This document shows positions 42,308-50,959 of a stretch of 64,000 nt of DNA, one piece after another (position 1 is the stretch's first letter; each line of letters begins with the position of its first letter). Under the pieces are notes generated by a model. It was given only the letters and a program-made list of their open reading frames with translations, ran no database searches and was not told the DNA's origin. This DNA comes from Synechococcus sp. MW101C3. Its GTDB lineage: Bacteria; Cyanobacteriota; Cyanobacteriia; PCC-6307; Cyanobiaceae. The DNA lies in NCBI RefSeq assembly GCF_002252635.1, contig NZ_NQKX01000006.1, forward strand, positions 186,001-250,000. Reading direction: 5' to 3'. The position numbers were made by a program, and so were the translations under genes.

Positions 42308-42544
42308 ATGGATCTCGCTCTTACGTCCACCAGCGATGGGGGCTTCAGGCTGGGCCCTCAATCGGCCATCGGTATGTTGTGGTTGCAAACCCACTTCGAA
42401 ATCGAGCACTGGTCGCTGTTGGCCGCTGGTCAAATCCAAGTGGACGGATCCTCTGCGGATCTTCTCTGCGAGGATGCCAGGGCCGCTGGGTTGCTTGTCT
42501 GTCGCACCCCTATCCTGCCTGTCTCGATCCAATCTTCAAACTAA
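42308..42544 (+). CDS. Small protein of unknown function upstream of glnB
   Basis: A 78-residue protein starting MDLALTSTSDGGFRLGPQSAIGMLWLQTHFE. It has a hydrophobic/aromatic core and one polar C-terminal tail with two Cys residues; no signal peptide or membrane helix. I believe relatives occur in marine Synechococcus, but there is no named family I can state. It ends 30 nt before glnB and probably shares its NtcA-controlled promoter. A start five codons upstream is possible. Confidence 0.68.
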   Translation: MDLALTSTSDGGFRLGPQSAIGMLWLQTHFEIEHWSLLAAGQIQVDGSSADLLCEDARAAGLLVCRTPILPVSIQSSN

Positions 42545-42913
<369 letters not shown>

Positions 42914-42938
42914 AGCATCGCTTCAGCTGTTGGATTCA

Positions 42939-42967
42939 GCTGACCTGAAGCTCACCTTCAGGTCAGC
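42939..42967. terminator. Long perfect hairpin between glnB and tlyA
   Basis: GCTGACCTGAAG, 5-nt loop, CTTCAGGTCAGC: 12 perfect pairs, between convergent genes. There is no T-tract, so a bidirectional 3' hairpin is likely rather than a classical terminator. A second small hairpin CTGAAGC-atc-GCTTCAG (42910-42926) covers the glnB stop. Confidence 0.65.
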
Positions 42968-42991
42968 ACCGATGAAGGGCAAGCACTGAGT

Positions 42992-44248
42992 TCAGTGCAG
43001 TGTCGATTTCACGATCCTTTCAATAGCGGCAGCCTCAAGTGTTCCACCTGCCGCTGCGAGTTCCCTTTGCTGGCCAATCGCATCATCTGAGGGAGCATTC
43101 ATCTGAGAGCTCTCACCATGGCGCGTAAGCCAGGCGTCTGATGTCCGCTCAGCGTCGGGTGATTGCTCATCAACGGATGACTGTTCACCGCCATGCGGCG
43201 CTTCAGCAGCGTTTGGAGACTCTGCCGTGGAAACAAGCTGAGTCTCCCATCCACTCGCAGCCGAATTTACACCCGCAGCCAGCTTTGCACTCTCAGCGAG
43301 CTCTGCAATCTCGGCGGCCCTTGCACGCTCAGCGGGCACTGCATTCCCAGCCTTGATCCTTGGCTCTCCGTGTTCTGAGCGCTCTGGGTGCTGTGGGTGA
43401 CCACACTCTTCTGAGAGCACGCCCGTTTGTGAGCACTCGGCAGTTCCCATCAGCCCAGTGTTCCTGAGGGGTTCGTCCCCTGCAGCGCTGCTCCCGAGGG
43501 ATTGAGGGCGAAGCCAGAGCAGGTATTCGTGATTGCCGGCGGGCCCCGTGAGCGGCGAGGCCACCAGCCCCGCTGCCCTCCACCCACAGGGGAGCGCCGC
43601 CGCAATCACCGCTGAAATTGCATCCACGTGGGCGCGGGGATCGCGTACCACCCCACCTTTGCCGACCCGCTCACGCCCCACTTCGAACTGGGGTTTCACC
43701 AGCACCACCGCTTCAGCCGCATCGCTGCGCAGCAAGCCGCGCAGTGCGGGCAGCACCCGCGCCAACGCAATAAAGGAAAGATCCGCCACACCCAGGTCGG
43801 GCCAGGGATCCTCCGGTCGATAGAGGTCGGCGGGATCGAGGTGCCTCAGGTTTGTGCGCTCCCGCAGCACCACGCGTTCATCGCTGCGCAGCGACCAGGC
43901 GGTCTGTCCGTAGCCCACATCGATGCCGTAGACCCTGGCGGCACCGTTCTGCAGCAAGCAATCGGTGAAACCACCTGTGGAGATGCCTGCATCGAGGCAG
44001 ATGCGGCCACGCAATGCCAGCGGGAAAGCCTGGAGCGCCGCTGCCAGCTTCTCGCCGCCGCGGGACACAAAGCGGGGCGGGGCTTCGAGCTCAGGCACCA
44101 GCTCCTTGTCGACTTCCTGCCCCGGCTTGTCGAGCACGTGGCCCTGCAGCCGCACCCGGCCGGCGCGGATCAGCTGCTGGGCCTGATGGCGGCTGGTCAC
44201 CAGACCCAGCTCGACCAGCAGCAGATCAAGGCGTTGTTTTCTGCCCAT
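42992..44248 (-). CDS. TlyA-family RNA methyltransferase with large C-terminal insertion
   Basis: The N-terminal 250 residues are TlyA/hemolysin-A: an S4 RNA-binding domain (RLDLLLVELGLVTSRHQAQQLIRAGRV) followed by an FtsJ-like Rossmann domain with ICLDAGISTGGFTDCLL and LVKPQFEVGRE, ending at GPAGNHEYLLWLR. TlyA 2'-O-methylates rRNA. Normal length is about 270; this frame continues through about 160 Ala/Glu/Ser-rich residues and then ends in IERIVKSTLH, which resembles the normal TlyA C-terminal helix. The ATG at 44248 is chosen. The insert is low-complexity and probably disordered. Confidence 0.87.
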   Translation of the reverse strand: MGRKQRLDLLLVELGLVTSRHQAQQLIRAGRVRLQGHVLDKPGQEVDKELVPELEAPPRFVSRGGEKLAAALQAFPLALRGRICLDAGISTGGFTDCLLQNGAARVYGIDVGYGQTAWSLRSDERVVLRERTNLRHLDPADLYRPEDPWPDLGVADLSFIALARVLPALRGLLRSDAAEAVVLVKPQFEVGRERVGKGGVVRDPRAHVDAISAVIAAALPCGWRAAGLVASPLTGPAGNHEYLLWLRPQSLGSSAAGDEPLRNTGLMGTAECSQTGVLSEECGHPQHPERSEHGEPRIKAGNAVPAERARAAEIAELAESAKLAAGVNSAASGWETQLVSTAESPNAAEAPHGGEQSSVDEQSPDAERTSDAWLTRHGESSQMNAPSDDAIGQQRELAAAGGTLEAAAIERIVKSTLH

Positions 44249-44424
44249 GACGCCTTGGCTCTGGGTATATCCGACTGGGATCCCCGGCGGATCTGAGGCC
44301 ATCCAACCACGCCGGGACCAGCTGGCCAGCGCCCGCAAGTGTGTTGAAGCGCCACCGGACGCTGCGCCACGGAGGCCAGAGGACTGCCCCATAGATTGGC
44401 CAGGTGTGCCTGCGCCGTGGAGCC

Positions 44425-45726
44425 TTGATCGAGCGTTACACCCTGCCCGAAATGGGCGCTCTGTGGAGCGAAGAGGCCAAGTTCCAGGGATGGCTGGATG
44501 TGGAGCTGGCCGCCTGCGAAGCCAACTGCACCCTCGGCCGGGTGCCCGCTGAGGCCATGGCCGAAATCCGTGCCAAGGCCCGCTTTGAGGTGCCGCGCAT
44601 CCTGGAGATCGAGGCAGAGGTGCGTCACGACGTGATCGCCTTTCTCACCAACGTGAATGAGCACGTGGGGCCTGCGGGGCGCTACATCCACGTGGGCATG
44701 ACCAGCTCGGACGTGCTTGATACCGGGCTCGCCCTGCAGATGAAGCGCTCGGTACGCGTGCTGCTGCAAGAGATGGAGGCCTTGGTGGAAGCGCTGCGGC
44801 AGCTGGCGAGCGCTCATAAGGACACCGTGATGATCGGGCGCTCCCATGCCATCCACGGCGAACCGATCACCTTCGGCTTCAAGGTGGCGGGTTGGCTGGC
44901 CGAAAGCCTGCGCAACCGCCAGCGCCTGCAGCAGCTCGAGACCACGGTGTCCGTGGGCCAGGTGAGCGGGGCGATGGGCACTTACGCCAACACTGATCCC
45001 CAGGTGGAGGCTCTGGCCTGCGCCAGCCTGGGGCTGGAGCCGGATACGGCCAGCACGCAGGTGATCAGCCGGGATCGCCATGCGGAGTATGTGCAGACCC
45101 TGGCACTGGTGGGGGCTTCCCTGGAGCGCTTCAGCACCGAGATCAGGAATCTGCAGCGCACTGATGTGCTTGAGGTGGAAGAGAACTTCGCCAAGGGGCA
45201 GAAAGGCAGTTCAGCGATGCCCCATAAGCGCAACCCGATTCGCAGCGAACGCATCAGCGGGCTGGCCCGCGTGCTGAGGAGCTACACGGTGGCGGCGTTG
45301 GAAAACGTGGCGCTTTGGCATGAACGTGACATCAGTCATAGCTCTGTGGAGCGAATGATGCTGCCGGATTGTTCCTGCACCCTGCATTTCATGTTGCGTG
45401 AAATGACGGAGGTAGTCCAAGGGCTGGGTGTCTATCCCGACAACATGACCCGCAATCTTCACATCTACGGAGGTGTCGTGTTCAGCCAACGGGTGCTGCT
45501 GGCACTGGTGGAGCATGGGCTCAGCCGTGAGCAGGCCTATCAGCTGGTGCAGCGCCACGCCCACAGCGCCTGGAACACCGAGGGCGGGAATTTTCGCGCC
45601 AACCTGCTGGCCGACCCCGAGGTGACAGGCGTATTGAGCACTGCCGAACTGGACATGTGCTTCTCCACCGATCTGCACCGCGCCCAGCTTGGGGTGATCT
45701 GGGCCCGACTAGGCCTGGACGACTGA
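44425..45726 (+). CDS. purB: Adenylosuccinate lyase
   Basis: Purine biosynthesis enzyme that releases fumarate from SAICAR and adenylosuccinate. It starts IERYTLPEMGALWSEEAKFQGWLDVE in the TTG (44425) frame; a GTG at 44404 would add seven unrelated residues. Seen: HVGMTSSDVLDTGLALQM, RSHAIHGEPITFGFKVAGW and the fumarase/aspartase signature GSSAMPHKRNPIRSE. Length 433. It is divergent from tlyA. Confidence 0.95.
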   Translation: MIERYTLPEMGALWSEEAKFQGWLDVELAACEANCTLGRVPAEAMAEIRAKARFEVPRILEIEAEVRHDVIAFLTNVNEHVGPAGRYIHVGMTSSDVLDTGLALQMKRSVRVLLQEMEALVEALRQLASAHKDTVMIGRSHAIHGEPITFGFKVAGWLAESLRNRQRLQQLETTVSVGQVSGAMGTYANTDPQVEALACASLGLEPDTASTQVISRDRHAEYVQTLALVGASLERFSTEIRNLQRTDVLEVEENFAKGQKGSSAMPHKRNPIRSERISGLARVLRSYTVAALENVALWHERDISHSSVERMMLPDCSCTLHFMLREMTEVVQGLGVYPDNMTRNLHIYGGVVFSQRVLLALVEHGLSREQAYQLVQRHAHSAWNTEGGNFRANLLADPEVTGVLSTAELDMCFSTDLHRAQLGVIWARLGLDD

Positions 45727-45727
45727 G

Positions 45728-45758
45728 GTGTGCGCCCGTTCTTGCAAGCGGGCCACAC
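45728..45758 (+). terminator. Hairpin after purB
   Basis: GTGTG-C-GCCCG, 10-nt loop, CGGGC-C-ACAC. It starts 2 nt after the purB stop. The T-tract is missing; a second hairpin with T-run (TTGCTGG, 6-nt loop, CCAGCAA, TTTTG, 45891-45914) lies 130 nt further and may be the actual end. Confidence 0.6.
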
Positions 45759-45887
45759 ACGCAGAATTGCTCACGGAAACCGAAAAGGAGACGCCCGGAC
45801 GTCGGTATCGTTGTATTGGCGTCGTAGTATTGCTCCCCTGACGACCAATCAACTACTATGTGTCAACGCTTTATCTCAATGACTTCG

Positions 45888-46079
45888 CTATTGCTGGTTT
45901 CCGCCAGCAATTTTGTTGACCGCGGGGATGCATTCAGCAACTGATCGGGCGACCAGTCGCCCGGGATTGAGGTGGAGACCACAGTCGCTCATGTTCATGA
46001 CCTCATGCCAGCGCCTGAGTTGCGCCAAGCTAAGCCAGATGCTGCCGATACCGGCGATGGTAAGCAAGGCATTGAACAT
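45888..46079 (-). CDS. Possible small membrane protein
   Basis: A 63-residue frame starting MFNALLTIAGIGSIWLSLAQLRRWHEV, with a hydrophobic N-terminal helix and a polar C-terminus. AGGA precedes the ATG by a few bases. GC is lower than the neighbours. Its 3' end overlaps the plus-strand hairpin with T-run. I do not recognise the family. It may be real because its composition is protein-like, but it could be chance. Confidence 0.35.
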   Translation of the reverse strand: MFNALLTIAGIGSIWLSLAQLRRWHEVMNMSDCGLHLNPGRLVARSVAECIPAVNKIAGGNQQ

Positions 46080-46591
46080 CGTCCTGATTTGAGGGCAGGT
46101 TCATCCCCTTCCGAGCACTCCTGAGACTAAGCAGGTGGCGCGGCCTGCCATTGCTGTGGATGGACCATTGGATGATCCAGGTTGGCTGCGCCAAGTCGTA
46201 GGCGCCTGCCTATAACCGTCTCACTTCCTGCTAAAGGGTGAACATCCTTTTCGCGCAATCAAGTAGTCGTTCGGCTTTGGGAGGATCTACGTGCGGTTGC
46301 TCAAAACCAGCTGCCAGTTGAGCGCGTTGGCCGCCTTGATCAATCTGCGTTTGGTGCGTCCCAGGTTTCTGGGCAGGTCATTCTCGGCCAAATGGTGTGT
46401 CCATCAGTGCTGATAATGGCAAGAAAAAAGGAGCATTCGTTCGAAGAGGCTGGCATCACTACAGTCAACTCTTGGCCTGCAACGTGAAGGGCCGCCGCGA
46501 GCATTGTTGGGTTACAAGCATTGCTTGCAGACTTGATTGCCTGGATTGTTCTTGGCAGGTGCCTTGATTGCCACTCTCAAAGCCGCGCGTG
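46080..46591. other. Long lower-GC spacer, possible relic of a gene
   Basis: No supported gene. On the minus strand, about 46275-46400 reads an open stretch THHLAENDLPRNLGRTKRR LIKAANALNWQ-type between stops, with a protein-like basic sequence, so it might be a decayed fragment. No IS ends or target duplications are visible. Nothing else seen. Confidence 0.35.
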
Positions 46592-48016
46592 TCAGTCAGT
46601 ATTTGCCTGCTGTGCCAGAACGAGCCCCAGAGCGATCCAGAGCAGCACAAGCACCAGGCAGAGGGAGGTCCAGGCCGGCAGTCCCCAGCCCACCACCACC
46701 AGCGGGGCCACCACGGTGATCACGCCGCCGGCCAGCAGGGGCTGCAGCAGCAACTGCTTGATCGAAAAGGCCGTCACCGCTTCGCTGCGATCGTCCGGGT
46801 CGGCCATGCGCAGCAGCAACAGGCCGCTGGCGGCCACGCCGGTGGCCTGGCCGAATTCCAGAATCGCCCGCTCGAACCAGTCGGCCGGCAGGATCCGCGG
46901 GGCCAGCAGCAGCACCACCGCCAGGTTCCAGAGCAGGCCCGCCAGCGCCAGCACCGTCAGCGGCAGCCAGTCGGCGGCCAGCAGCCGCAGGTCGAGGCAG
47001 GCCGTGGCCGCTGTGATCAGCAGATCTGCCGCCAGCGTGCCGGTCTGGCTCTGGATCGGTGTGGACACCCAGCGCTCCTGGCCGCTTTTCTCCAAAGCCA
47101 GCCGCACCAGCAGCGACCCCACCAGCGCCAGCGGGAACACCGGCAGCGCGTCGATCACCATGGCGAACACCCCACCGCTGCGATCGGCGCCCCAGCGCAG
47201 TGCTGCCAGCAGACCGCAGCCGATCGCCACGGCGATGCCCGCCAGGGCCATGTTCACCGCCCAGTCCGCCCCCTGCCGCCACCAGGCCGGCAGTTCCAAC
47301 GTGCCTTCCTCAAGGGGTTGGTCGGCAGGGATCGCCTCCAGCGGTGGGGTCTGCTCCACCACGATCTCCATCGCCTCCTGCAACGGGATCGCGGCGCCGA
47401 AGCTGAGCCAGCCCCGTGCCCGCGCCAGCACCACCACCAGCCCGCCGACCACGGTGGAGGCCAGCAGCCCCACCGTGGCCATCGCCAGCCCCAAGGCCTG
47501 GCCGCCCTCCAGCCCCAGGCGCTCGTAGGTGGGGCCCATCGCCGCCGCCGAGCCATGCCCACCCTCGTAGGCCACTTCGATCAGCAGGGCCATCACCGGA
47601 CTCGTGCCCAGCAGGGGCTGCAGCACCAGCAGCACCGCCAGCCCGCCCACCAGGAACTGGCCGAAGGCGAGCGTGAGGGCCATCAGCACCTGCCCGGAAA
47701 GCGGCCGCCACAGCCCACCCAGCTTTGGCAACGGCTTGCCCAGCAGCAGGCTGGCGAACACCAGCGTGAGCAGTGGCAGCGGCAACTGGTTCCAGAGGTC
47801 GATCACCGGCTGTGGCACCAGCGGCAGCAGCCCTGCCGGGGCCACCAGCAGCCCGAGGCCGCCGGCCAGCAGCGCCTCCGGCAGACCCCAGCGCTTCATC
47901 CCGAGCCGGTTGCCGATCAGGCGCCCCAGCAGCAGCAGCACCACCAGCACCACCAACGCCAGCAACGGCCAGTGCCAGCCCCGCAGCAGCGATTCCACAG
48001 CGTCCGGAAGCCTCAC
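46592..48016 (-). CDS. gltS: Sodium/glutamate symporter (GltS, ESS family)
   Basis: A 474-residue transporter with about 12 hydrophobic helices. Hallmarks: WNQLPLPLLTLVFASLLLG, VAYEGGHGSAAAMGPTYERLGLEGGQALGLAMATVG in the first reentrant region, and ILEFGQATGVAASGLLLLRMADP in the second. It imports glutamate with sodium. The GTG start at 48016 overlaps the stop of the upstream S9 peptidase gene (GTGA), so peptide breakdown and amino acid uptake may be co-expressed. Confidence 0.88.
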   Translation of the reverse strand: MRLPDAVESLLRGWHWPLLALVVLVVLLLLGRLIGNRLGMKRWGLPEALLAGGLGLLVAPAGLLPLVPQPVIDLWNQLPLPLLTLVFASLLLGKPLPKLGGLWRPLSGQVLMALTLAFGQFLVGGLAVLLVLQPLLGTSPVMALLIEVAYEGGHGSAAAMGPTYERLGLEGGQALGLAMATVGLLASTVVGGLVVVLARARGWLSFGAAIPLQEAMEIVVEQTPPLEAIPADQPLEEGTLELPAWWRQGADWAVNMALAGIAVAIGCGLLAALRWGADRSGGVFAMVIDALPVFPLALVGSLLVRLALEKSGQERWVSTPIQSQTGTLAADLLITAATACLDLRLLAADWLPLTVLALAGLLWNLAVVLLLAPRILPADWFERAILEFGQATGVAASGLLLLRMADPDDRSEAVTAFSIKQLLLQPLLAGGVITVVAPLVVVGWGLPAWTSLCLVLVLLWIALGLVLAQQANTD

Positions 48017-50052
48017 AGGCCGAACTGCCGGCGAAAGAAGGCCTCGGTGGCCTCCAGCACCTCGATGCGCACCTCCGGGCGGCGAAAGCCATGGCCTTCA
48101 CCGGCGAACCGACGCACCTCCACCGCCAGGCCGTTGGCCGCGAGGGCCGCAGCCATGGCGTCGGTCTGCTCGGGTGGCACCACCTCGTCGTCGAGGCCCT
48201 GGAAAAAGATCACCGGGCAGCGCATCCGGCCGGCATGGTGCAACGGCGAGCGCTGCGCATAGAGCGCCTGGGCCGCCGGCCACGGGCCCACCAGGCCCTC
48301 GAGATAGCCGGCCTCGAAGCGATGGGTGCTGCGCACCAGCGCCGCCAGATCGGCCACCCCGTAGCGGCAGGCCCCGGCGCGGAACACGTCGGTGAAGCAG
48401 AGCGCCGCCAGGGTGGTGAATCCGCCGGCGCTGCCGCCCTCGATCGCGAGGCGCTCCGGGCTCGCCGCACCCGCCGCCACCAGCGCGGTGGCCGCCGCGG
48501 CGCAGTCGCTCACGTCCACCACACCCCATTGGCCGGCGAGACGATCGCGGTAGGCCCTGCCGAAGCCCGTGGACCCGCCGTAGTTCACGTCCACCACGCC
48601 CCAGCCGCGGCTGGTCCAGAACTGAACCGCCAGATTCAGCCCCGTGCCGGCCATGGCGGTGGGCCCGCTGTGACTCTTCACAAGCAAGGGGGCCAGCGGG
48701 TGGGCGCCGCCGATCGGCGGGTAGTACCAGGCGTGGGTGGGCAGGCCGCCGTGCCCCTTGAACCAGAGCGCCTGCGGGGTGCTGATCGCTTCCGCCGTCA
48801 GGGGTGTCGTCCTCGCCGGCGCTCCTGCTGATCCGGCCCCACCCGCCGGGGTGTGGCTCCAGCTGCCGTGGCGCAGATCGATCTCCAGCAGGCCCTGTGG
48901 GGTGACGGCATCGGCGGCCACGGCCACCACCCGGCCGCCGCCGGCACTCAGACCATCCAGGGCGTCAAAGGGCTGGGCGAGCGGCTGCCAGCGCCCCTCG
49001 GCGGCGCCTGGCTCCGGCAGAGCGATGGTGCCGAGTTCCCAGCGGCCGGCCCGGCAGACCGCCGCCACCAGTTGCTGGCCATCCCAGCCCGTGGTGTGCC
49101 GCCCGTACACCCAGGCCGGGAGACCGAATTCCGCCTCCATCGGCAACAGCGGCTGCCAGTGCAAGGCAGTGGTGGGGGGTAGGGAGGCCACTCTTAGGGG
49201 CAGCGGCCCGGCCGCCACCGAGGGCTCCACCGCCGCCAGGCGCTCCAGGTTCCACCAGCCGCTGCGGTCCGTGGCCACCACCAGGTCGCCAGTCGGCAGC
49301 CAGAGCGGTTGCACCACCGACACATCGGCGGCGGTGGGCCCGGTGGCGGCGCCCCCGGCCAGCGGCCTGCAGTCGTGCAACACCCCGCGGGCGTCAAAGC
49401 GGCCCAGCCACAGCTGACTGCGGTCCCAGGGCATGAACGGCTGCTGCCATTCCACCCAGGCCAGGTGGCTGCCATGGGGGCTGAGCACGGCGCTGCCGCA
49501 GAAGTCGGTGGGCTGGTGCAGGAGCACGGGCTCTCCGCCCGCCAGCGGCACGGCCACCAGTTGATCGACGCCATCGCACTCCATGACGCCGATCCAGCGC
49601 CGGCGCGGGCCGTCGATCAGGCCGTCGGCGAAAGCCCGGGCCGCTGGTGCGGTGAGCCGCCTCGGCTCCGGCAAGGGCGGCTGCGGCAGGGACGGCTCCG
49701 GCATCACGGGGGCCTCCGCCGGCAACTCCAGCGCCCACAGGCAGCGGTCGCCGTCATTGACGAACACCACGGTGGTGCCGCCGGCCACGCTTCCCACCGC
49801 CACCACGCCGCCGCCATAGGTGTGCACCCGGCTGCGCAGGTTCCAGGGGGCGGGGGTGAGCTCCTGGCTGGGGCCACCGGGCCGCTGGCGCCACAGCAGG
49901 GTGACGCGGCCCTGCTCCAGGGGCCGTTGCTCCAGCCAGAACAGCTCCTGTCCGTGCAGCAGCGGCTCCTTCACCGTGGGTGCCGCCTCCACCGCCACCC
50001 GGGCCGGCAACGCTGCGGGCTCGGCCGGGCTCCAGTTCCCCCCCACACGCAC
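48013..50052 (-). CDS. S9-family prolyl oligopeptidase-like peptidase
   Basis: A 679-residue serine peptidase. The N-terminal 400 residues form a beta-propeller-like region; the C-terminal alpha/beta-hydrolase has the nucleophile in IEGGSAGGFTTLAAL (about residue 530), Asp in FQGLDDEVVPPEQTD and His in GEGHGFRRPE. Acyl-aminoacyl or dipeptidyl activity is likely, with cytoplasmic location as no signal is seen. The GTG at 50052 is the annotated start but may be a few codons short. Operon with gltS by overlap. Confidence 0.9.
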   Translation of the reverse strand: MRVGGNWSPAEPAALPARVAVEAAPTVKEPLLHGQELFWLEQRPLEQGRVTLLWRQRPGGPSQELTPAPWNLRSRVHTYGGGVVAVGSVAGGTTVVFVNDGDRCLWALELPAEAPVMPEPSLPQPPLPEPRRLTAPAARAFADGLIDGPRRRWIGVMECDGVDQLVAVPLAGGEPVLLHQPTDFCGSAVLSPHGSHLAWVEWQQPFMPWDRSQLWLGRFDARGVLHDCRPLAGGAATGPTAADVSVVQPLWLPTGDLVVATDRSGWWNLERLAAVEPSVAAGPLPLRVASLPPTTALHWQPLLPMEAEFGLPAWVYGRHTTGWDGQQLVAAVCRAGRWELGTIALPEPGAAEGRWQPLAQPFDALDGLSAGGGRVVAVAADAVTPQGLLEIDLRHGSWSHTPAGGAGSAGAPARTTPLTAEAISTPQALWFKGHGGLPTHAWYYPPIGGAHPLAPLLVKSHSGPTAMAGTGLNLAVQFWTSRGWGVVDVNYGGSTGFGRAYRDRLAGQWGVVDVSDCAAAATALVAAGAASPERLAIEGGSAGGFTTLAALCFTDVFRAGACRYGVADLAALVRSTHRFEAGYLEGLVGPWPAAQALYAQRSPLHHAGRMRCPVIFFQGLDDEVVPPEQTDAMAAALAANGLAVEVRRFAGEGHGFRRPEVRIEVLEATEAFFRRQFGL

Positions 50053-50086
50053 CTTCTAGAATTCACCCATCGTTTCAGGTGATGCC

Positions 50087-50692
50087 TTGGCCAGCAGCTT
50101 CGCCAAAATGGCCCGCCAGGCGGAGCTCACCAGCCGTGGGGTTCACGTCTCCAAGGAGGTGCTGGATCACCCCCCGCTGACCATTCACACCCTCGGCGAT
50201 GCCGCGCTGCGCCAACCGGCCAAACGCATCAGCAAGGTGGATGAAGCGGTGCGGGATCTCGCCCGCGACATGCTCCGCAGCATGTATGCCGCCCATGGCA
50301 TCGGCCTGGCCGCGCCCCAGGTGGGTGTCCACAAGCAGCTCGTGGTGATCGATCTCGATCCCGAGAACCCGGCCACCCCGCCCCAGGTGTTCATCAACCC
50401 CGAGATTGGCGCCACCAGCGGCTCGCTCACCACCTATGAAGAAGGTTGCCTGAGCATTCCCGGCGTGTATCTGCAGGTGGTTCGTCCCACCACCGCCGAG
50501 GTGAGCTTCCGTGACGAGCACGGCAGGCCCCGGCGGATCAAGGCCGATGGCCTGCTGGCCCGCTGCCTGCTCCATGAGATGGACCATCTCCATGGAGTGC
50601 TGTTCGTCGACCGCGTCACCGATGAACTGAGCCTCAACGATGGGCTCAAGGAGCATGGGTTCGAGCGCGCCGCCGTCCACTCCCTGCGCTGA
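50087..50692 (+). CDS. def: Peptide deformylase
   Basis: A 201-residue metalloenzyme removing formyl groups from nascent proteins. The three motifs are GIGLAAPQVG, EEGCLSIPG and LLHEMDHLHG, containing the metal ligands. The N-terminal 30 residues (ASSFAKMARQAEL) resemble other cyanobacterial deformylases, favouring the TTG at 50087; an ATG at 50108 is the alternative. Confidence 0.95.
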   Translation: MASSFAKMARQAELTSRGVHVSKEVLDHPPLTIHTLGDAALRQPAKRISKVDEAVRDLARDMLRSMYAAHGIGLAAPQVGVHKQLVVIDLDPENPATPPQVFINPEIGATSGSLTTYEEGCLSIPGVYLQVVRPTTAEVSFRDEHGRPRRIKADGLLARCLLHEMDHLHGVLFVDRVTDELSLNDGLKEHGFERAAVHSLR

Positions 50693-50698
50693 CGCCCA

Positions 50699-50896
50699 AT
50701 GCCGATGAAACCGTTTGCCGGGGTGTTCCTGGCGCTCGCCTGCCTGCTGGGCATCGCCGCCACAGGCTCAGTGTTTGAGCTCTCCTATGGCGACCCAGAT
50801 CTCGGGATCGCCACCACCCGTCTGATCCTGGCGGCCTGCCTGCCCGGCACGGTCCTCAGCCTGCTGGTCGCAATTCGTCTCAACAAGCCGGCCTAA
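50699..50896 (+). CDS. Small two-helix membrane protein
   Basis: A 65-residue protein with two hydrophobic segments (about residues 5-22 and 42-60, FAGVFLALACLLGIAATGS and LILAACLPGTVLSLLVAI), joined by a polar loop. It starts 6 nt after the def stop, so probably co-transcribed. I do not recognise a family; the protein-like amphipathic pattern supports it. Confidence 0.65.
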   Translation: MPMKPFAGVFLALACLLGIAATGSVFELSYGDPDLGIATTRLILAACLPGTVLSLLVAIRLNKPA

Positions 50897-50959
50897 GGGG
50901 GGCTGGCACCCTCGGGCCTCACTTCTACCATCGGCACCTCCTGCCGCTGGGCACCTCCG

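Noticed and set aside
41792-42532. 246-codon minus-strand frame over DUF4278 and the small glnB-linked gene
   Set aside because: It has no recognisable domain and covers the NtcA site and a hairpin; the plus-strand genes explain the region better.
46592-48016. CRISPR or repeat array in the very GC-rich 46.6-50 kb region
   Set aside because: The apparent repeats are Leu/Val/Gly codon bias in a membrane protein and peptidase; no regular spacing.
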